Under the pieces are notes generated by a model, which was not told where the DNA came from, made no database searches, and saw nothing but the letters and a program-made list of their open reading frames with translations. 64,000 nt of DNA from NCBI GenBank assembly GCA_029216955.1, contig JANAVB010044017.1, positions 5,693,029-5,757,028 on the forward strand, read 5' to 3'. The position numbers and the translations under genes are program-made. Origin of the DNA: Iris pallida (lineage: Eukaryota; Streptophyta; Magnoliopsida; Asparagales; Iridaceae). Shown piece after piece: positions 25,091-35,814 of this stretch (positions are counted from its first letter, which is position 1; every line of letters begins with the position of its first letter).

Positions 25091-27166
25091 TGTTCGCCAT
25101 CGAAAAAGGGGACACAAAAGCTTTTTTATTACAACTTTTGTATTTCGATTACAAACAGAACAGTATACAATATAGGACTTAGATGTAGTACTTTGAGTGC
25201 ACTTTTGTTTTTATCTGGGAACTGTATTGATGGAGCGAGTGATAATACGTTGATTCCGTTGACGATCTGACGACAATATTGAATTCTCTGAAGGTCTGGG
25301 TTCCTCTGGATGCCAGAGCATTTTGTGGGAAAGAAGACGCGAAGTGTCTCTCCTGCTCTCTAGATATGATCTGTGGATATATCTCCGTGTATATATCTTT
25401 GTGTGTGTCTGGAAGAAGGAATGATTCTTCTATTTATAGGCAGCAGGCTGAGCTTCTTCTGCGCGCATATGTAGGATGCGCCTGGGTATGGGAACGCCAC
25501 GTGGCTGATGCTGGTGTAGGTACATGAATGATGCGCCTTGAATCTATTTGAACTACTGCGTTGGGCTGCGGTGGAGCTGATACATGGCAGTTGTGAGGAT
25601 TCGGTTGTTGCTGAGATCTTGGCTGGTTAGCACCCATTCGTAGGCAGAACTGAGTCAAATGATACGTGGCACATGTTTATGGCTCAAAGATCTCAGATTT
25701 GGGAAGAGTGATCTAATTTTATGCGCCTAGGATCAGGCGCATGGAGGGGACTGAGCTGCTGTCTTTAGGGATCAGGAGCGAGTCCGGGTGCATGGCTTTT
25801 GAGGCGCATGCAGGGCTTCACACCAGGATGCGCCTAGGATCAGGCGCATGGGGCGACTTGGTTTATGACTTCGAGGAGTTATAGGTAAGCCCAGGCATAT
25901 GGCTTCTAAGACGTATGTAGAGCTTTTGGGTGCATGGTTGTGGAAGCGTATGCAGAGACTTGGCTTCTGTCTTGAGATCATGAGTAAATCTGGAGGGGCA
26001 CATGGCTTTTGAGGTGCATGTAGTCTTCTGGGTGCATGGCTGCGAGGCGCATGCGAATGATCGATCGGCCACGCGACAAAGACAGCTATAGCCGACCAAA
26101 AGTGTAATGATGGTGCTGATGTCAGCGGCTCTTCATTTTCTTCAAAGGGCGGCTGAATGGGCGGCTCTTTGGAAGATGTGTTGCCACCTTTATCACTCAG
26201 CATTCAATGCTTGATAATGACAAGTTTGAAAGGGGTACATTGGTTAATTACGATCTAGGCGCATGGGTCTATGTCACACTGGGGACATGTATATGATATC
26301 GACGGCGCATCTGCCATGTGTTGCATCCTCTTTGGCCCATCCGTTGAGTTCTTCTAGGCGTTAATGGCTGCCTTTATTTGGCAGAATACGAAGAGACAGG
26401 TTCATTATCATGAATGCAAATTCATTACACGGAAGTCGGAGAGCCTTCCAGTTGGCGTACAGCTGTGGGCTGCCCGGGTCTTTAAATAGCCGTATGAAGG
26501 AAAGCTTATTTCCATTCTTCACTTGTCTTTTCAAAATAGAGATGAACTCGGCTGGCCCCCTGCTTTGGCAAACCGTCGAACTCCTCATTCGAAGAAGCTT
26601 TGACGACGAGCTCCTTCCGAAGGTGAAGATGCGCCGAGTTAGTTCTTTCTCCATCAGCCATGTTTTCGTACAAGCCTGTGAAAGTGCCTGTTGCATCCAA
26701 ATATCGAGATCGTCGTGTCCTGATACAGGGTGAAGGTGCCTGTTGCATCCAAAAATCGGGGCAGTTGTGCCTTAATTTTTGTTATGCTAGAAGAGCCACA
26801 GGTCAGGGCTATCGTACCCCAAAAAAGAGCCACTCCTCCAGTTAGAGTGCCCGCAAGCTGACGAGAAAGTGATTCACTCTGACTTTGCATGGGGATGCGC
26901 CTACGCTGAGATGCTGGAATGATGCGCTTGACTGTAGCTTTTAGGATTTTCTTTCTCTTTTGTAAAAAAAAATTATCCTTTGTAAAGAGTTTTAGACATG
27001 TAATAGACTTTCATATTAAATAAAAAGTCTAGTTTCTTAATTCTTATACTTTTTGTTTGTGTTGTGCTGTGTCAAGTACTCTTGTCTGTTCTGGCGCATA
27101 TCAGTGTGGGGCGCATAAGAATTTATGGTGCATAGGGACTCTGGCCTGAAATTTCATGCGTCCATA
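25091..27166 (-). repeat. Gypsy-1 3' LTR
   Basis: Pairs with 37680-38808 plus 48879-49823. The position of the gypsy-2 insertion is intact here (GATAATGACAAGTTTGAAAG at about 26214), which gives the empty site. GGCGCAT recurs about ten times across the LTR. The LTR pair is clearly more diverged than the gypsy-2 pair. Confidence 0.93.
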
Positions 27167-27178
27167 AGACCCCCTTCA
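27167..27178 (-). other. Gypsy-1 polypurine tract
   Basis: On the minus strand TGAAGGGGGTCT immediately precedes the 3' LTR. The same GAAGGGGGTCT precedes the LTR at 51259, so the two elements are related. Confidence 0.8.
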
Positions 27179-27433
27179 AAGTATCCAAAACTTTTTGCCA
27201 AGTTTTTGAAATACTTTGAACAAGAAGCATGAGTAGCTATCTTGGGCGCATATCCTCCTCTGAGCGTATGACCTCTGAACGTATGCCCTTTTTTGCACAT
27301 AACTGCGAGGGCGCATTCTGTTGGGGCGCATACTGTTCTCGAGAAGAGATAACGTCTCGAACTTTAGGAAGATTACTAAAATCTTTTTTAGAAGATTTAC
27401 AGTCGTCAGTTTTACGAGACCAAAAGCGTTTGC

Positions 27434-27480
27434 TGACGTCACGCCTCATCGGTTTATGCGCGTGATCGTGCCTATAAATA
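27434..27480 (+). promoter_or_regulatory. Antisense promoter: TGACGTCA box and TATA box
   Basis: The palindrome TGACGTCA (27434-27441), a bZIP-type site, is followed 31 bases later by TATAAATA (27473-27480). The ATG at 27579 lies about 100 bases downstream after a CT-rich leader. The spacing is that of an ordinary plant promoter and it points away from the adjacent LTR, opposite to gag-pol. Confidence 0.6.
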
Positions 27481-27578
27481 GGCGACTGAAGGAGAGAGGG
27501 GGTCTTCTTTCCTTCTTCTTTTTAAGCAGTCTTTGTCTTCTTCTTCAGAACTTTCTCTCCTTCTTCTTCGTTAGAGAG

Positions 27579-28318
27579 ATGGCTCCCAAGACTCCCCGAG
27601 GCGGTGCTGGCCGAGGCAAGGGCAAGGGCAAGGACCCAGTGGAGGTCGACACGGAGGACGCCCCTGTCGTCATGGCGACGCACGTCGACGTACGGCCGGA
27701 AGTAATCGGTGGGTACTCTCTTACCGAGGTGTCTTCGCTCCATTGTACTACTGTTAGGGATGTGTGGATGTGACTAAGATGAGTCGCATCCCCATTGACA
27801 CGCCTAGGATTCTCATTGCTAACGTGGATGGACTTAGGTCCTGATGATGCACCGAAGCTCCTTTTGATGACGCGCACGGACTTAGGTCTTGATGATGCGC
27901 CGTTGGTGAGATTCTATCTGCGTGCACGGGTTCTGACCCAGTTTGATGTGCCAGATTTTGTTGATGCACCTCAGATGCTTCATTTTTTTGAGCTTATAAG
28001 CCTTTTGCTAACTTTTCTTTGATCATGTTGCAGTATCCAATCCGAAGGCAGAGGCTATCGTGAAGGAGGAGATACGAACTCCTCTCATCAAACAAGAGCC
28101 GATGACCATTAAGGAGGAGGTGATACCAAAGGTCAAAGTCAAAGAAGAATCAGTGACCATCAGGGAAGATTACTCCCAAGATCGAAGTTGCCGTTAAGGA
28201 GGAGCCGCTGCCAGAGGGTAGTAGCACCGGGAGTTCTGATCCTCCTGCCCCTGTCGAGGACCTTAATCAAATAAAGCCTTCATATACGAAATGGCTGTAT
28301 GCCTCAACGCAACTATGA
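27579..28318 (+). pseudogene. Antisense gene in gypsy-1, protein of unknown function
   Basis: Runs opposite to gag-pol. The ATG at 27579 begins MAPKTPRGGAGRGKGKGKD, a basic Gly/Lys-rich N-terminus. Protein-like sequence continues with frame changes near 27770 and 27830 (RIPIDTPRILIANVDGL, then DDAPLVRFYLRARVLTQFD). A splice acceptor-like TTTGATCATGTTGCAG ends at 28033. The following part is Lys/Glu-rich with VKEE, IKQE, IKEE and VKEE. After a frameshift near 28166 it contains another VKEE and ends at 28316-28318. The total would be about 230 residues. Tat-lineage elements are known to carry antisense ORFs near the 3' LTR. I recognise no enzymatic domain, and function is unknown. Confidence 0.55.
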
Positions 28319-28374
28319 TCCCTGGCTGTGAGGATTCATTTGGTTGTCTTGCAATCGCCATTTCCGGGAATATG

Positions 28375-28494
28375 AATAAAGTCAATGTTCCTATTTTGTC
28401 TTAGTATTTCTATTTTTCTTTTGAGATATGAAGATGTAGTTAGTTTTGCTTCTTTTTGATGTCGATGTAATCCTTTACTTCCCGCTTAAATAAA
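28375..28494 (+). terminator. Polyadenylation signals of the antisense gene
   Basis: AATAAA occurs at 28375-28380 and 28489-28494, 57 and 171 bases after the antisense stop, in a T-rich 3' UTR-like stretch. Confidence 0.5.
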
Positions 28495-28627
28495 GAAATG
28501 AAAAACCTTTTGCTTTGTTCATTTTTGTGATGAATCTTGTGATCTTTTGGTGAACGTATTATCTTTTGTGCACCTTGATTTCTAGGTACAGATAATAAGT
28601 TACTCATGAAGGACACCTACACATTGA

Positions 28628-29050
28628 CTCAGAGGTAATATGGACGTGGTGAATATGGGGTAATTCTACTGGGGATTTTATGTAGACTTATCATCCTTGG
28701 CGCACCTTGGTGTAAGGTACGGATAATAAGTTGAGGGAAAGGACCGACATATTTACACAGAGGTAATGTGGACATGGTAAGTATGGGGCTAAATGGTGGA
28801 GTTTTCCTACTCAGAGGTGATATGGACGTGGTAGGAGTGAACTCTATGGGGATTTATAGAACAACTCGGAGGTGATATGGACGTGGATGTTCTATGGTTG
28901 ATGTACAACAACTCGGGGATTATTGTACGGGATATTTACTCAGAGGTAATATGGACATAGTAAACATAGTAACGAGCATGATCTTACGTAGTATAAAATC
29001 CTGCTTAATAGGGTGTAGAGAACAAACTCAAAGGTGATATGGACATGGTT
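28628..29050. repeat. Six-copy interspersed motif AGAGGTRATATGGACRTGG
   Basis: Copies begin at 28628, 28756, 28810, 28865, 28939 and 29028, each reading roughly CTCAGAGGTAATATGGACGTGG with one to three changes and spaced 54-128 bases apart. They fill the gap between the pol end (29188) and the antisense 3' UTR. No ORF spans them. Confidence 0.85.
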
Positions 29051-29187
29051 GTTCTTCTACTGGGGATGCAACGGAACAACTGGGTTCCAGAAGCACATGA
29101 TTGTCAAAGAAAGTGGTGTGAACCTGGTTTTGTCAAGTTCACGAAGTTATTTCTTCTGGGGAGAGGGTAGTACATTTTCGACGGGTG

Positions 29188-30189
29188 TCAAGAATAGTAC
29201 TTCTTTAGGAATTTGCCGTTGATGGGCATCATGAACAAGTCCCCATTAGGTTGAGCGAGACGATTACCACCATTTGAGTATACTGTCTCTATGACGAAGG
29301 GTCCTTTCCACTTGGGTTTAAACTTTCCCGGTGTCTTATGATTCATTACCATCGGTCTTCTGACTGCCAGAACCAAGTCACCTACTTAGAAAGTCCTTTG
29401 TTTGACCCTTTTATTGAAAGCCTGTGAGATGTGGGCTTGGTAAAGTTCGATGCGCTGTTGAGCCAAGAGGCATTTTTCGTCCAAGGCTTCCAACTCTTGC
29501 AGACGGTGACGTTGATTGTCTTCTTCCGTTAGCTGATTCATGATCGCCACTCGGAGTGAGGGTATCTGGATTTCCAGTAGCAATACCACTTTGCTCCTAT
29601 AGACCAAAGAGAACGGTGTGTTGCTTGTCAGGGTCCGTATCGTTGTGTGATAGGCCCAAAGGCATTCATCGAGCTTCTTATTCCAGTCGTGATTGTTGGA
29701 TGATACGACTTTTTTGAGTAGCTTGACGATGGTTTTATTAAAAGCTTCAACCAATCCGTTTGCTGTCGGATTATAGGCGATTGATGCCACATTCTGAATA
29801 CGATTTTTGTCATAGAATCTACTGTACGCATGGCTAATGAATTATGGACCGTTGTCATGGATGATCCTTCGGGGTACCCCAAAACGGTAGATAACGTAAT
29901 GCTTGATGAAGCTGATCACCTTTGAGCTTTTTACCTCTGTCAATGGTACTACTTCTGCCCATTTAGAGAAGTAGTCGGTGATTGCTAGGATAAAGCGGTA
30001 TCCCTTGGATAAGGGAGGGGTAATAGGTCCTACTATATCCATGCCCCAGGCTTCAAATGGCCAAGAGACGATCGTAGGATGTAGAAGCTCTGACGGTCTA
30101 CGGATGAAGTCGACGTGTAGCTGGCAAGCACGACTTTTCTTTACAAACTCAACAGCATCAGCCATCATGGTGGGACAGTAATAGCCCAT
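29188..30189 (-). pseudogene. Gypsy-1 integrase
   Basis: Integrase core on the minus strand: GYYCPTMMADA and a CQLH zinc-region remnant, then GMDIVGP (first Asp), IHDNGP (second Asp) and NGLVEAFNK (catalytic Glu). The C-terminal part ends with GPFVIETVYSNGGNRLAQPNGD. Frames break near 29840 and 29388. The upstream zinc-binding half is incomplete, so the enzyme is dead. Confidence 0.85.
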
Positions 30190-30608
30190 ACATCAGAGTT
30201 GGTCATGTAGCTTAGGACCTGGTTGATGAGCTCCGCATGTTCCGTCATAAGCTTCTCGAAGGGCTTCAGCAGCTTCTTTGTTTGATAGACATCGGAGGAG
30301 AAGTCTATCGTAGGATCGTCGGCATAGCATTTTACCGTATCGTAATAAAACCGAAGGGAACGCCTTCTGACTGAGACTGCCTCCTTCGGGTCTTCTGGGA
30401 GGATTCCATAGAAGGCAAAGTCAAAGAACGGGAATATCCAGTCTCCTATGTTAATGCTGGTATCTGTCGCCATGGTATCAGTTGTCCGCATGCATAGATT
30501 ATTTCTAGGACAAGCTAAATCCTGACCCACCACTGTAATGAAGTGTTGAGTTCCGACTGGTACAGCCAATGAGACTGCGAGGCCAGCCAGAGCGTCAGCT
30601 ACTAAGTT
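30165..30608 (-). pseudogene. Gypsy-1 spacer between second RNase H and integrase
   Basis: An open frame of 134 residues (30165-30569) continues from VADALAGLAV. It has the acidic/aromatic pattern (DWIFPFFDFAFYGILPED) usual between RNase H and integrase in Tat-type polyproteins. The zinc-finger stretch expected before GYY is replaced by unrelated sequence. Confidence 0.55.
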
Positions 30609-31526
30609 TTACAGCCGAGGCACGTGTTCTATGAAGAACTCAGCGAAGGTTGAGATAATGTCCAGCGTTGCTTTGTGATAGAGGACGAGGTCTTCATAGC
30701 GGATCTCGTATTGCCTTCGGACTTGATTGATGATGAGTTTTGAGTTGTCGTAAGATTCGATGTAATCTACCCCCAACTGCTTTGCCAACTGGAGTCCCAT
30801 GATTAGGGCGTTGTACTCTGCAATATTGTTGGAGCACGGCTCTGAAAGAGAGTAGGAATGCTGGATGACCAGCTTGTCGGGGGAGATCAGGACTACCCCC
30901 ACTCCTGTGATGATCTGGCCTTTGGGGCCCGTTCTTGAAGCACCGTCGAAGAACATTCGCCAAACGGAGCTCTCTTCGGTAATGTTTGATTCTTGCACTT
31001 CATCTGAAATGTCTTCATAGAGTCTAGACGAGTCCGGAATTGGGTGTGCGGCTAGGAAATCGGCCATTGCTTGGCCCTTGACAGCCTTTTGTGGGACGAA
31101 TACCATGTTATATGGTGTCAATAGTATCGCCCAAGTAGCTAACCGGGACTTTAGCGCTCCCGGCTTTGTCATGAGGACTCTGAGCGGATTGACTCGGGAG
31201 ATGACGTGAATTGTCTGTCCCGAGACATAATGGCGAGTCTTCTGGATGGCAAACACCAGAGCTAGACATTCTTTTTCGACAGGGTTGTATCGATGTTCGG
31301 CCCCGACCATTGTCCTGCTTAGGTAGTAAATAGCCTGCTCATGGCCCGCTTTATTGTTCTGGGCCAACAAAGTGCCAAGGGAATGGTCCATTGCACGGAC
31401 GTAGCGCCGGAATGGTTTGCCTGCGATGGGTGCCACCAGAACTAGCGGACTCATTAGATAAGCTTTGATGTTGTCGAAAGCTTTCTGACATTCTTTCGTC
31501 AAGACATAGGAGACTCCCTTCTTCAT
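30609..31526 (-). pseudogene. Gypsy-1 RNase H plus second (archaeal-type) RNase H
   Basis: A 305-residue open frame. The first half has the ordinary Ty3/gypsy RNase H (RRYVRAMDHSLGTLLAQ, YNPVEKECLALVFA), whose first acidic residue lies in the altered AMDHS context. The second half (from about residue 195) is a separate RNase H fold: MFFDGASRTGPKG, NNIAEYNALIMGLQLA and YDNSKLIINQ. Two RNase H domains in tandem are a hallmark of the Tat lineage of plant Ty3/gypsy elements. The upstream join to RT is broken near 31590. Confidence 0.85.
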
Positions 31527-31595
31527 GAGCTTGGTAAAGGGTTGGCATTTCCCCGAAAGGTTTGCAATAAACCTTTGGGTGTATGCGAGACGTCC

Positions 31596-32264
31596 TTATA
31601 GGCCTCGAAGTTCTCTAAGGTTCTTCGGAGGATCCATGTCAAGGATGGCTTTGGTCTTCTCGGGATCTACGTGAATGTCCTTTGCAGTGATAATGAAGCC
31701 CAAGAATTTTCCACAAGAAATCCCAAGGAAGGATTTAGCAGGGTTCATCTTAAGCTGATGTGCCCGCATGAGATCAAAGACTGTCTTCAGGTCTTGTAGG
31801 TGATCACTCCGAAGATGGCTTTTAACGGTGATATCATCAACGTAGCACTCGACTATTTTGTGGAGATGGTAACGGAAGATGGTGCTCATTACTCATTGGT
31901 ATATGGCACCTGCATTCTTCAAGCCAAAGGGCATTACTATGTAGCAGTAAACCCCCTTTGGAGTCCTGAATGACGTGTGTCTTTTGTCGTCTGGGAACAT
32001 CTTGATCTGGTTGTAGCCCGAGTACTCGTCCATGAAGGACATGCACTCGAAACCACATGTGTTGTCAATCATTACGTCAGTGATCGGGAGCAAAAACTTA
32101 TCCTTCGGGCAAGCTGAGTTGAGGTCCCAAAAGTCGATGCAGACCCAGATCTTTTTATTCTTTTTAGTGACAAAAATGATGTTAGCCACCCAGTCTGGAT
32201 GTTGCTCTTCACGAATAAACCCGCTGTCTAGGAGCTTATCTGCTTCTTTGTCGATAGCGTCCAT
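31596..32264 (-). pseudogene. Gypsy-1 reverse transcriptase
   Basis: The RT is split by a stop at 31893-31895. The N-terminal part has WVANIIFVTKKNKK, CIDFWDLNSACPKD and FMDEYSGYNQI, ending in MPFGLKNAGAIYQ. The C-terminal part has the catalytic CYVDDITVKS and FLGFIITAKDIHVDPEK. The usual DAYSGYNQI Asp is retained as MDEYSGYNQI. The order and motifs are standard for gypsy RT. Confidence 0.9.
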
Positions 32265-32545
32265 GATGTTGGAACGAAAGCGTCGTTGTTACTGCTTAAC
32301 GGGTTTAGCGCAGGTAAGATATTAAGCTTGTGCATTACGACTTATGGGTCGAGTACCGACATGTCTTTGTAGCTCCAGGCGAAGACGTCGATGTATACTT
32401 TGACCAGTTGGACCAAAGATTCTTGGTCCTTTCCTGCTAAGCTCTTGCTGATGAAGATAGGTTTGGAGGAAGATCCATCCCCGAGGTCAATTTGCTCGAC
32501 TTCGTCTTCAGTAGGGGGTTCCCATAGTTTAAAGTCAGATTCCCA
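32265..32545 (-). other. Gypsy-1 RT upstream linker, eroded
   Basis: Lies between the G-patch-like linker and RT. No clean frame remains. It is collinear with the polyprotein and probably its remnant. Confidence 0.4.
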
Positions 32546-33230
32546 TTATGTACCTAGGCATTGAGCCCAGGGTTCTTCTTCGAAGAACTCTATTGCCTGG
32601 TTGTCGTTTTTATTTTCTGAAGGATGTATGGATGTCATATTGGCTGACAGCACTTTCCTGAAGATTGGGCTGATGCTAGTGTCAGAGTCCCAAGTAGAAG
32701 CTTCAGACGAGTGAGAATGTATGACATCCTCTGCTTCTGAACTCTCCGGGGTTGTCGGAGGTGTGACGTAGCCCACCCCCCGTCGAGTACGATAATAGTA
32801 GTCCTGCGACTTTCCTTTTCGGTACGGAAAGTCGTAGGGGAAGACGTCGACCTTTGCCATAGTTCAGACCCTGGCCGCTCTTCAGGTTGTAACCCATCTT
32901 TTGGATGAGATATTTGGCTCGACCATTGCACCAATAAATTTGTATTCTGCCGGTGTCGAGTTCTGCCTCTGTCGGTGGAAGGTCTTGATGACACTTGACT
33001 TTGTCGAAGATGATAGGTCTCTCATCCAGGTTTCGAGGCGGGACTATGTAACAGACTCCTTGGTACGGGATGACTCGATTTACATGATTTAAAGTCGTTA
33101 TTTGTGTTTGCAACGACTGCAGAGCATTATTTAATAAATATGGAATTTTATCCCGAGGGATTACATCATCAAGAGATGGAGCGTCAACATTGGCTGATAT
33201 GTACTCGTCTAGCTCTTCATCAGTGAGCAC
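32546..33230 (-). pseudogene. Gypsy-1 polyprotein linker with G-patch-like motif
   Basis: Two overlapping frames (32703-33230 and 32546-32860) encode a linker between protease and RT. The segment YLIQKMGYNLKSGQGLNYGKG has the spacing of glycine residues of a G-patch (nucleic-acid binding) motif. It is followed by YYYRTRRGVGYVTPP and an acidic/serine stretch. A frameshift falls near 32830. The G-patch call rests on the motif only. Confidence 0.6.
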
Positions 33231-33248
33231 TGGAGTAGCTTTGGGCAG

Positions 33249-33746
33249 TTAAGGAGAGTCCATCAAGAGCTTGACCCATGCTGGCTCTTGGATTTGTGCT
33301 GAGAAAGACGCTGGGGCCTTCTCCTGTGGCCTGGCGATAAGAGGTGCTGACGACTGAGGAGGTCTGCCTTTAAGCCGCACCATGAGGGGTGCCTCAGTTG
33401 TTGTCCCGGCGGTTGGTGCCTTTCCCCGTAGTTTGTCTACGAGGGGAGCCACCACTTGAGGAGGTTTCCCCTTAAGTCGTACCTTCAAGGGGGCTTCAGT
33501 GGATGCTCCATCCAAGGAAGCCGGTGCCTTCCTACGAAGTTTAGTCACCATAGGAGGCGGTGTTTGAGGTGGCTTCCCTTTGAGTCGTACTTTCAGGGGA
33601 GCCTCGATTATCATTTCTGCCTCCAAATCAGCTTCGGCTTTAGCTTCATCGTCGGCTTCATTGGCTTTATCTTCGAGATGAATTGACTTGTATAGGTCCC
33701 GTGTTAGTGAAGAAGGCTTCAATCCCTCTGAAGGGATCAATATCAT
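33249..33746 (-). pseudogene. Gypsy-1 polyprotein linker with three repeats
   Basis: A 165-residue frame containing three copies of a ~36-residue unit, each with EAPL(K/M)VRLKG(K/R)PPQ followed by PL/PM-V-(T/D)KLR-(R/G)KAP-like sequence. The last copy is the most diverged. It lies between protease and the G-patch-like segment. It looks like a basic, proline-rich linker and I assign no function. Confidence 0.7.
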
Positions 33747-34388
33747 CGAACTCCGTTCGAACGATGTCGTTGATAGATACGTACTTCATACATTGATGGA
33801 GAGTGGATGGCACCACCATGTACTCGTGTAGCCACGGGCGCCCTAATAGAATGTTGTAGTTGACGTCTGCATCCACAACATAACAAGTCACCTCGGTCTG
33901 GAGATCACCGATATAACATTTGAGCCGAATCTTCCCCAGTGGCTCACTTTTGCTGGCATTGAATCCACTGATTGTAGTGTGGGACAGCGTCAGATGATGC
34001 ATCGGGATCCCAGTGTCTGGAGCAGTGTTCGGGGGATGATGCTGAGAGAAGACCCAGGGTTTATCTGCATTCGATCCACCTTGATGGCACCGACATACCC
34101 TGTGTAAAACAGCGGTCTGTTGTGCATGTTGTTCTTGAGCAGCATGTCCTGTTGAGTGAATGTGATGTTGGGGATGATTTCTCCCACACTATGGCAGTGT
34201 GGACATGCTGTTGGATCGTCTTCAGGCTGATTGACCTGGCTGATGAAAGACTCAGCGTTCTTCAGGGCTTCGCAGAGAGCCTCTCGAGTGTCTTTGGACA
34301 GACGGAAGAGTTCGAACAGGGACAGCCGAGCTGGGGTACTGGCAAGTTGTGCCAGTATTTCAAAGTTGTAGGGTTTGGTTAACCCCAA
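33667..34388 (-). pseudogene. Gypsy-1 aspartic protease region
   Basis: Two frames joined by a frameshift near 34000. The first ends with MQINPGSSLSIIPRTLL, where the catalytic DxGS site appears as NPGSS (Asp replaced by Asn). The second holds GKIRLKCYIGDLQTEVTCYV and the ILLGRPWLHEY motif that closes the fold. The protease would be inactive. Confidence 0.8.
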
Positions 34389-34895
34389 AGTATTGTCTCT
34401 TCAAAGAGGCCTGTCGAACCATGCCTCATTCTGCTTCTGTTTGTCAAATATTGGAGGTTGGAAAGGACCCTCGCCTGGAACAGCCGAAGAGGTGACGGGA
34501 GGTACCACTTTGACACGGGCCTCCTCTGGTTGAGCGTTCTGCTGTGAACACGTTTATACAAGAAGTGCCTCCTCAGGGGAGGTAGTCACCATTTGGCAAG
34601 ACTTGATCTTCTTGCCTTTGGCCTTGGAGGTAGAACATACCCCCGGATGAGTAAGCTCCAGAGCGAGATCTGGATGAACCCACATGATCTCTTTCCGAGG
34701 TATAGTGAGTGGAATTAGTCCACTCGCGTTGTCATGAGCTGGCGAAAGGTTGACTACCTCCATTATCGTCTTCAGGATGGGGACAACACCATCTCGAGCT
34801 GTAGTAGGCGGCAAGGTACCGAACTGGAGCGACACTATGTTGGCCGAGACTGTCTTCTCTTCGTAATCTACTGAGATGACATTTGCATTGATCAT
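34389..34895 (-). pseudogene. Gypsy-1 gag-protease junction
   Basis: A 113-residue frame (34554-34895) beginning INANVISVDYEEKTVSANIV continues the gag C-terminus into the pre-protease part. The following 34389-34553 has no consistent frame. Confidence 0.55.
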
Positions 34896-35800
34896 GCGTT
34901 GTATATAGACTTTGAGGATGTAGCAGTCTTGAGTTGGATGTCCAACGACCGATGGTAGTGACAGTACCTCGGGTCGCCGACTCTGTCCACCTCATTAGGA
35001 CGCTTTGGCTCAGGCAACTTGATTTTGTCGCTCTGGTTCAGCATCTCGAAGAGTTTGTAAGGTATCCTCATCATTGAAGGAGAAGACCATCTTTGGTCTC
35101 GGTACAGTGGAGGCTTCTGAGCGGGGCACTGCGTACTTTTTGAAGCATTGACAATCAATACCTGCTTTTCTTTTGCTTCCCGCCCACTGTTGTTGGTAGC
35201 AGGCCGCTTTGCTTTATCGTCAAAGGCGGAGAAGTTAACCCCTAGAAGGCGAGCATTACGTGCCTTCTTTTCAGCGGCCTCGGCTTCGATAATCAATGAA
35301 CTCCAATCGGGAGGTGGAGCGGAGTTAAGCCAAAGTTTGATCGCAGGTATCATGTTCATGCTGCAGAAGTTAATGAGTGCATGTTCTGGCATATCCGGAG
35401 GTAACCTTAGGCATGCTTGTCGGAAATGCTCGATGAAAGTTTGAACAGTGTCCTTCTCCGTCTGGCGGACTTCTATGAGAGACGACATGGTCATGTCTTT
35501 TCCACCATCGTAGAACTGATCGAGGAAGAGGCGTGTCAAGTCATCGAAGGATGATATGGAGTTGTCAGGGAGACTACAGTACCAGTCATAGGCGACTCTT
35601 TTTAATGCTCCAACAAATAGGCTGGTGAGTAAGGCGTCTTCCTTCGGGAGATGCCCCGTGTGAGACTGGAAGTATGTTAGGTACCGGCAAGGAGAAACTT
35701 TTTCGTCGTACGGTGTCAGTGTTTGTGGTTTATACTTGGGAGGATAGACCACCTCGTTCCACTCTAGGGGTAAGGTTATGGGATTCCCATCTTCTGACAC
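34892..35800 (-). pseudogene. Gypsy-1 gag core (Retrotrans_gag-like)
   Basis: A 302-residue frame with the capsid-type core: SLFVGALKRVAYDWYCSLP, FDDLTRLFLDQFY and QTFIEHFRQACLRLPPDMPE. A knuckle-like YCHYHRS lies near the end in place of a CCHC box. It packages element RNA into virus-like particles in intact relatives. A frameshift separates it from the N-terminal gag frame upstream. Confidence 0.85.
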
Positions 35801-35814
35801 TTCTCCTGTCTATT

